From an uncultured Oscillospiraceae bacterium (lineage in GTDB: Bacteria > Bacillota > Clostridia > Oscillospirales > Oscillospiraceae), in assembly GCA_934573855.1 (NCBI GenBank), contig CAKTMF010000005.1, positions 1-64,000 on the forward strand: a stretch of DNA of 64,000 nt. The letters run 5' to 3'. Below the pieces are notes generated by a model, which was not told where the DNA came from, searched no databases, and worked only from the letters and a program-made list of their open reading frames with translations. Position numbers and translations under genes: made by a program. This document shows, one piece after another, positions 33,230-41,210 of this stretch; the stretch's first letter is position 1, and the number at the start of each line of letters is the position of its first letter.

Positions 33230-34579
33230 TTACTCCTCGGCGGGCTGCTCGGGCTTTTTGCGGGAGAGCATGACGTTGGTGAGGATACCGAGGATGAGTG
33301 CGCAGGCGGTGGTACGGATCTCCACGCTGCCGAAATGTACGGTCATGTTGCCGACGCCGATGATGAAGATGACGCAGGCGGTGAAGAGGTTGCAGTTGTC
33401 GTTGAGGTCGACCTTCTGGAACATCTTGAAGCCGGAGCTTGCGATGAAGCCGTACAGGCCAATGCATACGCCGCCCATGACGCAGGAGGGGATGGACTCG
33501 AGGAAGGCGACGAGCGGGGTGATCATGGAGAAGAGGATGGCCGCTATGGCCGCGCCCCAGATACTGACGGTGGAGGCGTTGCCGGTAATGGCCACGCAGG
33601 CGATGGACTCTCCGTAGGTGGTGTTGGGGCAGCCGCCGAACACGGTGCCGAACACGGAGCCGATACCGTCGCCCAGCAGGGTGCGGTAGAGGCCGGGTTC
33701 CTCAAGGAGGTCCTTGCCGATGATGACGGAGAGATTCTTGTGGTCGGCAAGATGTTCCGCAAAGACGACGAACGCCACGGGCGCGTAAGCCACGAACAGG
33801 GTCAGAAGGTATCCGCCGGTCACGCCGGACCAGTCGGCCTTGAGGAAGGAGAACTCGGGGAAGGCGATGAAGCTCTTCACTTCGGCAAAGGGCGCGTAGC
33901 TGATGACGCAGAGGTTGTCGGTGCCGGTCTTTCTGCCGATGAGATAGAGTACGGAGGCCACGGCGTAGCCCGCGATGATGCCGATCATGAAGGGGATGAG
34001 CTTGACGTTCTTGTTGCCGTAGGTGGCGCAGGCCATCGCTACGGCGAGGGTGATAAGGCCGCACAGCAGGCAGATATTGGTGCTGCCGCCCTCAATGCTG
34101 GGGGAGGTGAGAAGGCTGACCGCGTAGCCGGAGAGGGAGAGACCTATGCAGGCCACGACGGGTCCGATGATGACGGGGGGCATGAGCTTGGAGATCCAGC
34201 CGATGCCGCAGAACCTGACGACGAGGGCGATGATGACGTAGATAAGGCCCGCGATGACGGCGCCGATGATGAGTCCGGCATAGCCGACGGCCATGGAGGC
34301 CGCGCCCGCGAAGGCGGTGAGCATGGGGCCGATGAAGGCGAAGGAGGAGCCGAGGAACACGGGGCTTGCGTTCTTGGTGAAGAGCAGGTACACGATGGTG
34401 CCGACGCCCGCGCCGAAGAGCGCGGCGGAGGCGGTCATACCGTTGCCGACCGCGGCGGGAACGGCGATGGTCGCGACCATGATCGCGAGGAGCTGCTGGA
34501 TGGCGGAGAGAATGACCACTCCTACCGGGGGCTTGTCCTTGATGTTGTAAACGAGTTCAACTGCTGGCTTCATTTTCAT
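33230..34579 (-). CDS. uraA: Uracil permease (NCS2 family)
   Basis: Proton-coupled uracil importer with 14 hydrophobic segments over 449 aa. Characteristic NCS2 features include the early QQLLAIMVATIAVP segment, and the GDGIGSVFGTVFGGCPNTTYGES stretch, close to the UraA signature that binds uracil. AAAGG lies upstream of ATG 34579. It is 44 bp downstream of pyrR in the same direction, the common Firmicutes pairing, so it is probably controlled by the same pyrimidine-sensing attenuator. Confidence 0.94.
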   Translation of the reverse strand: MKMKPAVELVYNIKDKPPVGVVILSAIQQLLAIMVATIAVPAAVGNGMTASAALFGAGVGTIVYLLFTKNASPVFLGSSFAFIGPMLTAFAGAASMAVGYAGLIIGAVIAGLIYVIIALVVRFCGIGWISKLMPPVIIGPVVACIGLSLSGYAVSLLTSPSIEGGSTNICLLCGLITLAVAMACATYGNKNVKLIPFMIGIIAGYAVASVLYLIGRKTGTDNLCVISYAPFAEVKSFIAFPEFSFLKADWSGVTGGYLLTLFVAYAPVAFVVFAEHLADHKNLSVIIGKDLLEEPGLYRTLLGDGIGSVFGTVFGGCPNTTYGESIACVAITGNASTVSIWGAAIAAILFSMITPLVAFLESIPSCVMGGVCIGLYGFIASSGFKMFQKVDLNDNCNLFTACVIFIIGVGNMTVHFGSVEIRTTACALILGILTNVMLSRKKPEQPAEE

Positions 34580-34623
34580 TTTTACCTTTCTAAATAAATT
34601 TAATGAAAATATATGGCAACGGA

Positions 34624-35166
34624 CTATTTGTCCAGTTCCATCAGGTAAACGCCGGTCTCGCCGTCGTATTCGGGGAGGCGGACCTCGATAAGCTCGCTGC
34701 GCGAGGTGGGGATATTCTTGCCGACGTAGTCCGCGCGGATGGGCAGCTCGCGGTGGCCGCGGTCGACGAGCGCGGCAAACTGAATGCTCTTTGCCCTGCC
34801 GCAGGAGAACACCGCCTCAATGGCGGCCCTTGCGGTGCGCCCGGTGTAGAGGACGTCGTCGGTCAGTACCACGTCCCGCCCGGTCACGTCGAAGGGCAGC
34901 TCCGCGCGCCGTATGGTGGGCATGTCGGAGAGCTTTGAGAGGTCGTCCCGGTAAAAGGCGATGTCGATACTGCCGCAGGGAACGTCCACGCCCTCGATCT
35001 TCTCGATGTTCGCGCGGATACGCTGCGCGATAGGCTCGCCCCGGCGCCGTATACCGACAAGGACCACGTTCTCCACGCCCTTGTTTTTCTCGGCGATCTC
35101 GTGGGAAATGCGCTTGAGCGCCCGATCCACCGCCGCCTCGTCCATTATCTGTGCCTTGAGCTTCAC
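34624..35166 (-). CDS. pyrR: Bifunctional pyrimidine regulator / uracil phosphoribosyltransferase
   Basis: PyrR binds pyr mRNA when UMP/UTP is high and promotes termination; it also has uracil phosphoribosyltransferase activity. The 180-aa protein has the PRPP loop VVLTDDVLYTGRTARAA. Start chosen as GTG 35166, which has AAAGAGGAG 8-9 nt upstream and gives the normal length (180 aa); an upstream frame to 35223 would read through the terminator hairpin. Preceded by an attenuator-like leader carrying a PyrR-loop sequence, so it is likely autoregulated. Confidence 0.94.
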   Translation of the reverse strand: MKLKAQIMDEAAVDRALKRISHEIAEKNKGVENVVLVGIRRRGEPIAQRIRANIEKIEGVDVPCGSIDIAFYRDDLSKLSDMPTIRRAELPFDVTGRDVVLTDDVLYTGRTARAAIEAVFSCGRAKSIQFAALVDRGHRELPIRADYVGKNIPTSRSELIEVRLPEYDGETGVYLMELDK

Positions 35167-35189
35167 GCGATCACTCCTCTTTCCCGAAA

Positions 35190-35315
35190 AATCAAAGAAA
35201 AAATGCCCTGCCGGCTCCGGCAAGACACACAGACAGGCGGATGTACGCAGTACATCCGTTCCTTATGAGCGATTTTGCCGGTCTCTCTGTACCGAAGCTT
35301 AAAAATCCTTTTACT
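35190..35315 (-). promoter_or_regulatory. PyrR-type attenuator leader
   Basis: On the minus strand the leader begins with CGGT-ACAGAGAG-ACCG (35277-35292). This resembles the PyrR recognition loop (CNGNGAGG) closed by a short stem. Immediately after it comes CCGGCAA, complementary to TTGCCGG, the 5' arm of a terminator at ~35207-35223 that is followed by GCATTTTTTCTTTGATTTTTC. The two pairings are mutually exclusive, as in B. subtilis pyr attenuators. A further hairpin CGGATGTA / TACATCCG (35238-35258) lies between. The architecture is inferred from sequence, not folded computationally. Confidence 0.75.
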
Positions 35316-35321
35316 GTGGGG

Positions 35322-35350
35322 ATTATACGTTATGCGCAGAGATATTGCAA
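35322..35350 (-). promoter_or_regulatory. pyrR-uraA promoter
   Basis: Minus strand TTGCAA (35345-35350), 17 bp, TATAAT (35322-35327). Transcription from ~35315 gives a ~150-nt leader containing the attenuator. Confidence 0.75.
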
Positions 35351-35395
35351 GCATTTTTTTGACGGATTTGAACATTTTTCGAGCCGCCGGACACG

Positions 35396-35426
35396 AAAAA
35401 CGCCCCGGAGCTTTCCTCCGGGGCGT
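35396..35426 (-). terminator. divIVA terminator
   Basis: CGCCCCGGAG / CTCCGGGGCG stem (35401-35425), then on the minus strand TTTTTCG, 24 bp past the divIVA stop. Confidence 0.88.
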
Positions 35427-35449
35427 GTGATATGCCGTTTTATGGGCGC

Positions 35450-36127
35450 TTATTCTCCGCAGATGTCGCGCAGGGCCTGAGCGATGGCGCCGACCTTCTC
35501 GCCGAGATCCGCAGGAACGTCCTCAAGCTCGAGAAGCTCCTCGGCGGCTTCGGCATTTTCCGGCACGGCGTCCGCCTTCGGCTCCCCCTCGCGCTCCTCG
35601 TATCCGTACAGGCCGCACAGGAACTCCTGATAGTCGGCGTTGAGCCGTCTCACCGCCTCAAGCTGCTGCTCCTTGAGCCGCTCGAAGGTGCCTTGAACGT
35701 ACTGCGCGGCGTAATCCTCCTGTTCGCGTGCCTCGCTTATGATCTCCTCGCGGCGCTTTTCGGCGTCACGGATGATCTCCTCCGCGCGCTCGTTGGCCCC
35801 GGCGATGATCTTCCTGACGTCCTCGGTGTCGGCGATGATCTGCTCGCGCTTTTCCTCGGCGGCGCGGACGATATCCTCCGCCTGCGCGTTCGCCTCGGAG
35901 ACTATCCTCTGGGCAAGCTCCTTGGCCGAGATCAACGCGTCGCCCACGGAGAGCTTTTCGGAGGTCATACGCTCGACCTCGCGGCGCAGACGCGCGTTCT
36001 CCTCGTTCATTGCGGCGGCCTCGCGCCGGATGTCCGCAAGCACGGCCTCCACCTTGTTCACGTTGTAATATTTTTTCTTCGCAACGTCGATATTTATGCT
36101 GCTGAAATATGCTTCGTCAAGCGCCAT
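35450..36127 (-). CDS. divIVA: DivIVA-domain cell division / polarity protein
   Basis: 225 aa. The N-terminal ~55 residues match the membrane-curvature-binding DivIVA domain in part (INIDVAKKKYYNVNKVEAVLADI). They are followed by a long coiled coil (~50-165) rich in A/E/R with repeated EE(I/K)I(R/S) heptads, and an acidic tail. It probably organises cell poles or septa. GAGGTGAC lies 7-8 nt upstream of the ATG. A 492-bp repeat element begins 22 bp upstream, with the promoter on its far side. The N-terminal half of the DivIVA domain is less canonical, so a DivIVA-like (SepIVA/GpsB-type) role is possible. Confidence 0.8.
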   Translation of the reverse strand: MALDEAYFSSINIDVAKKKYYNVNKVEAVLADIRREAAAMNEENARLRREVERMTSEKLSVGDALISAKELAQRIVSEANAQAEDIVRAAEEKREQIIADTEDVRKIIAGANERAEEIIRDAEKRREEIISEAREQEDYAAQYVQGTFERLKEQQLEAVRRLNADYQEFLCGLYGYEEREGEPKADAVPENAEAAEELLELEDVPADLGEKVGAIAQALRDICGE

Positions 36128-36281
36128 AGGGAGTCACCTCTTACTTTGGTACCATCAGTTGACAAGGACACACACGGTTTTGACGGGCGGAAATGTGTCC
36201 AAGCTTCTTCAAAGCCCTTGCCGAGACACAAAGTATCGGCTGCGTGCTTTTCATTGCCTGAACGCATTTCCGCTCCGGCAA

Positions 36282-36403
36282 TTCTCCAGCTCAAATCGAA
36301 GCCCAACGAAGTGGGTTCGATTTGAAAAGGAAGAAGGAGATCGCATAGTGCAGCTTCTGCCGCAAGGCGGAAGCGGAACGGTGCGGGCTTCTTCTGACGT
36401 GTT
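36282..36403. repeat. Internal module 1 of the long TIR element
   Basis: Hairpin arms TCAAATCGAA (36291-36300) and TTCGATTTGA (36316-36325) enclose CCC-A-AC-GAA-GT-GGG. A ~78-bp tail follows, from GAAAAGGAAGAAGGAGA to CTTCTTCTGACGTGT. The tail is ~89% identical to that of module 2. In copies A and B this position holds only ~10 bp. Confidence 0.75.
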
Positions 36404-36488
36404 GCACCTGACGGCTTTGGATTTTCGAGTGATTTTTGCTTTTTGAGTCGCAGATGTGTCGTAACCCATCAAGGCGAAAAGAACAAAA

Positions 36489-36610
36489 CCTTTCGTACTC
36501 CATGCAAAGCCCAGCGAAGCGGGTTTGCATGGAAAAGGAAGAAGGAGAGAGCGTAGTGCAGCTTTTGCCGCATGGCGGAAGCGAAACGGCGCGAACTTCT
36601 TCTGACGTGT
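36489..36610. repeat. Internal module 2 of the long TIR element
   Basis: Arms TCCATGCAAA (36499-36508) and TTTGCATGGA (36524-36533) enclose CCC-A-GC-GAA-GC-GGG, followed by the conserved tail. Compared with module 1, four of ten outer pairs and one inner pair change on both sides, keeping complementarity. Confidence 0.75.
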
Positions 36611-36646
36611 CAGGCGTGTGTGCTCTTGTCAACGGATGGTATCATA

Positions 36647-36675
36647 ACTATAACAGATTTGCCGCCGTTATTCAA
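36647..36675 (-). promoter_or_regulatory. divIVA promoter
   Basis: Minus strand TTGAAT (36670-36675), 17 bp, TATAGT (36647-36652). It lies just outside the TIR element, so the element would be transcribed as a ~510-nt leader of divIVA. Confidence 0.6.
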
Positions 36676-36699
36676 TACCGTTGATCGACGGCCGCATGT

Positions 36700-37539
36700 T
36701 TATGCCGCGCGCAGGGTCAGCAGGACGATCTCCGGGGGATTGAAGAGCCGCGGCACCGCGGCGGAGCTTCCAAGCCCGCGCGAGACCTCCATTATAAAGC
36801 TCCCGCCGCGGTAAAGCCCCGCGTCGTACTTCGCGCCGAGGCTCCTCCCGGCGTCGAGCAGCCCGCCTATGCCGGGGAGGCGTATCACGCCGCCGTGACC
36901 GTGGCCGGACAGCACCAGATCGACCGGCAGACCGGGGTATTCGCGCACCCAGAAGTTCCTGTGTCCCAGCCAGAGCGTGAACGTCTCCGGGTACTGCGCG
37001 CGCAGCCTTTGCGCAAGCTCCTCCGGCGCGGTGTGTCCGTGCCATGTGTTCGGGTCGTCGGAGCCGGCGACGACTATCTCCGCCTCTCCCCGGCGGAGCG
37101 TGACGAAGCCGTCGTCGAGAGAGACGCCGCCGAAGCTCTCCACCAGCGCCTCCATATCCGGGGCGGTGGGGCTTTGCGTCCACTCGTGGTTGCCGTTGAC
37201 CCAGTATATTTCGGCCGTGCCGGAAAGCTCCCGCAAAAGCGCCTCCGCGGCGGGAAGCTCGTCCGCGCTCCCCGCGAAGTCCCCGGTCAGCGCGATGATG
37301 TCCGGATCGAGCGCCCTTACCGCCGCGGCGAGGCGGCGGTTGTCCCGTCCGAAGCTCATGCCGTGGAGGTCGCTGAGATGGACTATGCGCAGACCGTCGA
37401 ACTCCGCCGGCAGCGTCTCAAAGCTCAGCTCATAGCGCGTCACGGTGAGGCGGTACCTGCTCTCCGCCGCCGCGCAGCAGAGGAGCGCCGCTCCCGCGAG
37501 CAGCAGCACGGCGGCCCTTTTCAGTTTTTTCTGCTTCAT
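36700..37539 (-). CDS. Membrane-anchored metallophosphoesterase (YaeI/YkuE type)
   Basis: 279 aa with an N-terminal hydrophobic anchor (~8-25, ending LLCCAAAES). It has the calcineurin-like metallophosphoesterase motifs HLSDLHG, LTGDFAG, VNGNHEW and SGHGHGG, which together ligate two metals. YkuE and YaeI relatives act on cell-surface phosphoesters or UDP-sugar lipid precursors; the substrate here is unknown. ATG 37539 has AAAGGGGG upstream; the frame continues upstream to 37668 without a start signal. Confidence 0.88.
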   Translation of the reverse strand: MKQKKLKRAAVLLLAGAALLCCAAAESRYRLTVTRYELSFETLPAEFDGLRIVHLSDLHGMSFGRDNRRLAAAVRALDPDIIALTGDFAGSADELPAAEALLRELSGTAEIYWVNGNHEWTQSPTAPDMEALVESFGGVSLDDGFVTLRRGEAEIVVAGSDDPNTWHGHTAPEELAQRLRAQYPETFTLWLGHRNFWVREYPGLPVDLVLSGHGHGGVIRLPGIGGLLDAGRSLGAKYDAGLYRGGSFIMEVSRGLGSSAAVPRLFNPPEIVLLTLRAA

Positions 37540-37617
37540 CGCGGCCCCCTTTCCGCCCGCGGAGGGGCGTTTTTGCACCGTTCTTACATTTTTAATAGGT
37601 AATAATGTATAAATCAC

Positions 37618-37646
37618 TTGAACAGCGGGCAAGTTTGCGCTATAAT
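37618..37646 (+). promoter_or_regulatory. Promoter of the PpiC/PrsA-like gene
   Basis: TTGAAC (37618-37623), 17 bp, TATAAT (37641-37646), ~50 bp upstream of the start at 37699. Confidence 0.75.
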
Positions 37647-37698
37647 ACAACGACGCAAACACATTCACTGTGAACTTTATGATAAAGGATGACTGTTA

Positions 37699-39210
37699 AT
37701 GAGCGCATCAACCGAGAAAAAGATCCGCCAGGCCAACCGTGAGGCCGGCACCGACAAGAAAATTATCGCCGCGCAGGAAGAGGCGGCCAAGAAGGCAAAG
37801 AGCAAGCGCAGATGGGTGATCGGCACCGTCGCCGTCATCGTGTTCATCGTCGCCGTGCTGCTGCTCGACTCTCCCCTGCTCTACACCGGCACCACCGCGC
37901 TGGACGTGAGCGGCACCAAATACTCCCCCGCCGAGGTCAGCTACAGCTATGCTAACCAGTACTACACCTTTACAAACCAGTACGGCAGCTACGCCTCCAT
38001 TTTCGGTCTTGACACCTCCGCGGGCCTTACCGGCCTGCGCAGTCAGGAGTGCAATATGACTGACGGCGGCACATGGCGCGACTATTTCCTTGACTCCGCC
38101 GTCGCGGAGCTTACCCAGGTGCAGGCGCTCGGCGACTACGCCGCCGCCAACGGCATCACCCTCAACGAGGACGAGCTCAGCGAGATCGAGCAGGGGATAG
38201 CGAACCTTGACCAGTATGCCTCCGTATACGGCTATGCCGGCGCCGACAAGTATCTCTCCGCGAACTACGGCATGGGCGTGAACTCCAAAATGGCGCGCGA
38301 GCTTACCCGGAACAGCACTCTCGCAAACAAGGCGTACAACGAAAAGCGCGACTCCTTCGAGTACACAGACGCGCAGCTTGACGAGAAGTACGACTCCTAC
38401 GAGGGGTCTCAGGATATATACAGCTATGCCTACTGCACGATCAGCGTGACCGACGACGTCACCGCCGAGCAGGCCAAGGCGAAGGCAGAGGCCATAGTGG
38501 CCGCCTACAACGACTCCGCCGAGGACGGCGAGGAGGATGTGTACGCGCGCTTCGAGGCCGCCGCGCAGGCGTCCGACACCGCGTCCTTCCGCAGAGCCGT
38601 CGCCGCGTCCAGCATTGTCGACGCCCTCTCCGAGTGGGTCACGGGCGAGCGCACCGAGGGCGAGGCCGCGGTGCTTGAGAACACCGCCAGCGAGGGCTAC
38701 TACGCCGCGGTGTTCCTCGGCCGCAGCGACAACCGCTACAACGTCGCGCAGGTGCGACACATCCTCGTCAAGGCCGTCGCCGACGAGAACGGCGAATACA
38801 CCGACGAGGCCAAGGCCGAGGCAAAGGCCAAGGCCGAGGATATCCTTGCCCAGTGGAAGTCCGGCGACGCCACCGAGGAGAGCTTTGCCGCGCTCGCGAC
38901 CGAGCTGTCCGAGGACTCCGGCTCCAGCGGGAACGGCGGTCTGTACGACTCCGTGACCAAGGGACAGATGGTCGATGAGTTCGACAAGTTCTGCTTTGAG
39001 GGCCACAAGAAGGGCGACACCGCCATCGTTTACGGCGAGTCCAGCTCCTACGCCGGCTACCACGTCATGTACTACGTCGGCGAGGGCGAGCTTTACAGCC
39101 GTATCATCGCGAGAAACGACCTCCTCACCGAGGACATGAACACATGGTTCGAGGAGCTTATCGCTCCCTACGAGGCAAAGCGCAGCTTCTTCATCAAGCT
39201 GGTCGGCTAA
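37699..39210 (+). CDS. Membrane-anchored PpiC-type peptidyl-prolyl isomerase (PrsA-like foldase)
   Basis: 503 aa: a charged cytoplasmic N-terminus (~1-35), one transmembrane helix (~38-58) and a long extracytoplasmic part. That part has a SurA/PrsA-like helical N-domain and a parvulin (PpiC) domain around 345-470, recognisable from VRHILVKAV, FAALATELSEDSGSSGNGGLYD and GYHVMYYVGEG. It should assist folding of exported proteins at the membrane surface. It is unusually alanine/glutamate-rich and lacks a lipobox, unlike Bacillus PrsA. A related but distinct protein is encoded at 41211-42350. Confidence 0.85.
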   Translation: MSASTEKKIRQANREAGTDKKIIAAQEEAAKKAKSKRRWVIGTVAVIVFIVAVLLLDSPLLYTGTTALDVSGTKYSPAEVSYSYANQYYTFTNQYGSYASIFGLDTSAGLTGLRSQECNMTDGGTWRDYFLDSAVAELTQVQALGDYAAANGITLNEDELSEIEQGIANLDQYASVYGYAGADKYLSANYGMGVNSKMARELTRNSTLANKAYNEKRDSFEYTDAQLDEKYDSYEGSQDIYSYAYCTISVTDDVTAEQAKAKAEAIVAAYNDSAEDGEEDVYARFEAAAQASDTASFRRAVAASSIVDALSEWVTGERTEGEAAVLENTASEGYYAAVFLGRSDNRYNVAQVRHILVKAVADENGEYTDEAKAEAKAKAEDILAQWKSGDATEESFAALATELSEDSGSSGNGGLYDSVTKGQMVDEFDKFCFEGHKKGDTAIVYGESSSYAGYHVMYYVGEGELYSRIIARNDLLTEDMNTWFEELIAPYEAKRSFFIKLVG

Positions 39211-39223
39211 GAGAAAAGGATCG

Positions 39224-39257
39224 GGCTCCGCCGTGTCTGCGCACGGCGGAGCCTTGT
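39224..39257 (+). terminator. Terminator after the PpiC/PrsA-like gene
   Basis: GGCTCCGCCGTG / CACGGCGGAGCC stem (39224-39253) with a short TTGTT tail. It lies between this gene and tcdA. Confidence 0.7.
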
Positions 39258-39283
39258 TAAATCAAAGTATTATCGAGGTGCTT

Positions 39284-39994
39284 ATGGAAGAAAGGACCGT
39301 TCGCTCGCGCATGCTGCTGGGCGAGGCGGCAATGGAAAGGCTGAAGAACAGCCATGCCGCAGTGTTCGGGCTGGGCGGCGTCGGCTCGTGGTGCGCAGAG
39401 GCGCTCTGCCGCGCGGGTGTGGGGCGCATAACGCTCATAGATCAAGACACCGTCGGCGAGAGCAACATAAACCGCCAGCTCTGCGCGCTTTACTCCACCG
39501 TCGGCCTTCCCAAGGCGGAGGTCGTCGCGGCGCGCCTGCGGGATATCTCCCCCGAATGTGAGATACGCCCCATCGTCGGCTGCTATACCGCCGCCGGCAG
39601 GGAGCGCTTTTTTGCCGATTACGACTATGTGGCCGACTGTATCGACCTCGTCAGCTGCAAGCTCGACCTCATCATGACCTGCCGTGAGCGCGGTATCCCC
39701 ATTATCTCCGCCATGGGTACGGGCAACAAGCGCGACGCCTCGCTGCTGAGCATAGCGGACATTTCAAAGACCTGCGGCTGCGCGCTCTCTCGCGTCATGC
39801 GCCGGGAGCTTCGTGCGCGCGGCGTCCTGCACCACACAGTCGTGTTCTCGCCGGAGGAGCCTATGGAGGCCGAACAGCTTGAGGCGCCGCCCCCCGGCAG
39901 ACGCAGCGTCCCCGGCTCGCTGGTGTGGGTGCCGGCGTCGGCGGGACTGCTGATGTGCCAGCATATCGTGACGGAGCTTACGCGCACCGAATGA
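39284..39994 (+). CDS. tcdA: tRNA threonylcarbamoyladenosine dehydratase
   Basis: E1-like enzyme that ATP-dependently cyclises t6A37 of ANN-decoding tRNAs to ct6A. The 236-aa protein has the Rossmann nucleotide-binding segment VFGLGGVGSWCAEALCRAGVG, then LIDQDTVGESNINRQ, and the MGTGNKRD loop, all typical of TcdA (YgdL). The catalytic-type cysteine pair occurs in KTCGCALSRVMRRELR. ATG 39284 has CGAGGTG upstream; the 17 upstream codons would overlap the preceding terminator. Confidence 0.92.
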   Translation: MEERTVRSRMLLGEAAMERLKNSHAAVFGLGGVGSWCAEALCRAGVGRITLIDQDTVGESNINRQLCALYSTVGLPKAEVVAARLRDISPECEIRPIVGCYTAAGRERFFADYDYVADCIDLVSCKLDLIMTCRERGIPIISAMGTGNKRDASLLSIADISKTCGCALSRVMRRELRARGVLHHTVVFSPEEPMEAEQLEAPPPGRRSVPGSLVWVPASAGLLMCQHIVTELTRTE

Positions 39995-40085
39995 GCGCGG
40001 AAAAAATTTTTGTGAGACCCCGGAACTTTTTCCGATCATCCCCGTCCTGATGAACGAGGACATAAAAAAGAACGGAGGACATAAA

Positions 40086-41084
40086 ATGAAAAAATATTTA
40101 TCCATCCTGCTCGCGCTGCTCATGACCTTCTCGCTGTGCGCCTGCGGCAGCGCCGCGAAAATGAGCCCAAGCAGCGCCCCCGAAGCGGCCTACGACACCG
40201 CCCCCGCGGAGAACGACGTGAGCTACTCCTATGAGGAGAGCGGTCTCGGCGCGGCGGACATGCCCATGGCAGAGCCCGGCGAGAGATCGGCCGACACCGG
40301 GACGGACGGCGCCCCGGACGTGAACCCCGACAAGATCATCTACTCCGCCGACGCGACCGTCGAGACCACCGACTTTGACGGAACGGTCGAGGCAGTGAAC
40401 GAGCTGGTGAAGGCTCACGGCGGCTTCGTGGAGTCCAGCAGCGTCAACGGCGCGAACTACTACAGCATTTCCCGCGGCTATGCCAGCACCCGCAGCGCCT
40501 ACTTCACCATCCGTATTCCGAGCAGTGATTTCAACGAGGTCATGAACAGCCTCTCCACCCTCGGCAACGTCCCCTACACCAACTGCTATTCCGAGAACAT
40601 CTCCTCCCGCTACTACGACGCCGAGGCTCGTCTCAACGCCTACAAGACTCAGGAGGAGAGCCTTCTGAAGATGATGGAGCTTGCCAAGAGCGTCGAGGAT
40701 ATCATCGCCATCGAGGATAAGCTCTCCGACATCCGCTACAATATCGAGAGCCTCCAGACCACGCTCAACTCGTGGGACCGTCAGGTGAGCTACAGCACCG
40801 TCAACCTCAGCGTGAACGAGGTGCGCGAGTACACCCCCGAACCCGAGGAGCAGATCGGCTACGGCCGTGAGCTGTGGCTGAGTCTGCGCGACGGACTCAA
40901 GAGCGTGTATGAGTTCTTCAAGGACTTCCTTGTGTGGCTCGTCGGCGCGCTGCCCACGCTCGCGGTGCTGACCGCGCTGTTCTTCGCCTTCCGTCCCCTC
41001 CTGCGCAGGCTCAATGACAAGCGCAGGGCGAGAAAGGCCGAAAAAGCCGCCGGGAAGGCAGCCAAGAAGGCGGAAAAAGAATAA
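40086..41084 (+). CDS. DUF4349-family lipoprotein
   Basis: 332 aa, probably surface-exposed. A lipoprotein signal peptide ends in SLCACGS (lipid Cys near 20) and a low-complexity linker follows. The DUF4349 core (~80-260) has DATVETTDFDGTVEAVN and the coiled-coil region SVEDIIAIEDKLSDIRYNIESLQ. A C-terminal transmembrane helix (~285-310) is followed by a basic tail of K/A repeats. A protein with both a lipid anchor and a C-terminal helix is typical of this family. Function unknown. GGAGG lies 8 nt before ATG 40086. Confidence 0.85.
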   Translation: MKKYLSILLALLMTFSLCACGSAAKMSPSSAPEAAYDTAPAENDVSYSYEESGLGAADMPMAEPGERSADTGTDGAPDVNPDKIIYSADATVETTDFDGTVEAVNELVKAHGGFVESSSVNGANYYSISRGYASTRSAYFTIRIPSSDFNEVMNSLSTLGNVPYTNCYSENISSRYYDAEARLNAYKTQEESLLKMMELAKSVEDIIAIEDKLSDIRYNIESLQTTLNSWDRQVSYSTVNLSVNEVREYTPEPEEQIGYGRELWLSLRDGLKSVYEFFKDFLVWLVGALPTLAVLTALFFAFRPLLRRLNDKRRARKAEKAAGKAAKKAEKE

Positions 41085-41105
41085 GATATCAAGTTGTAAA
41101 GCACG

Positions 41106-41134
41106 ACCGGGCGGCTGTCAGCCGCCCGGTTTTA
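41106..41134 (+). terminator. Terminator of the DUF4349 gene
   Basis: ACCGGGCGGC / GCCGCCCGGT hairpin (41106-41130) followed by TTTAT. Confidence 0.85.
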
Positions 41135-41153
41135 TATTACCTGTTCTTCTGCC

Positions 41154-41192
41154 GCACAAAAACCGGCCCCCTCCGTCATGGAGGGGGCCGGT
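41154..41192 (-). terminator. Terminator of the convergent PpiC-like gene
   Basis: ACCGGCCCCCTCC / GGAGGGGGCCGGT stem (41162-41192), on the minus strand followed by TTTTTG. Confidence 0.88.
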
Positions 41193-41210
41193 CATTCGTT
41201 TTTATCCGGC

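Larger units (their letters stand above)
36150..36641 (-). mobile_element. 492-bp TIR element, copy C (long form, in the divIVA 5' UTR)
   Basis: Same ends as copies A and B: TACCATCAGTTGACAAGG at the left and, reversed, TACCATCCGTTGACAAGA at the right, both with TA. The backbone matches copy A, but two modules (36282-36403, 36489-36610) replace short stretches of it. It sits between the divIVA promoter and its ribosome binding site in the same orientation as copy A has relative to asnS. No transposase frame; minus-strand ORFs through it have no ribosome binding site. Confidence 0.78.

Noticed and set aside
33023..34597. 524-codon plus-strand frame opposite uraA
   Set aside because: Shadow of uraA, with compositionally biased H/G/D/E residues and no ribosome binding site.
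36291..36632. Minus-strand ORFs of 73-113 codons through TIR element copy C
   Set aside because: No ribosome binding site. The two modules encode similar peptides only because they are duplicates, and the hairpin arms change the protein freely while keeping base pairing.
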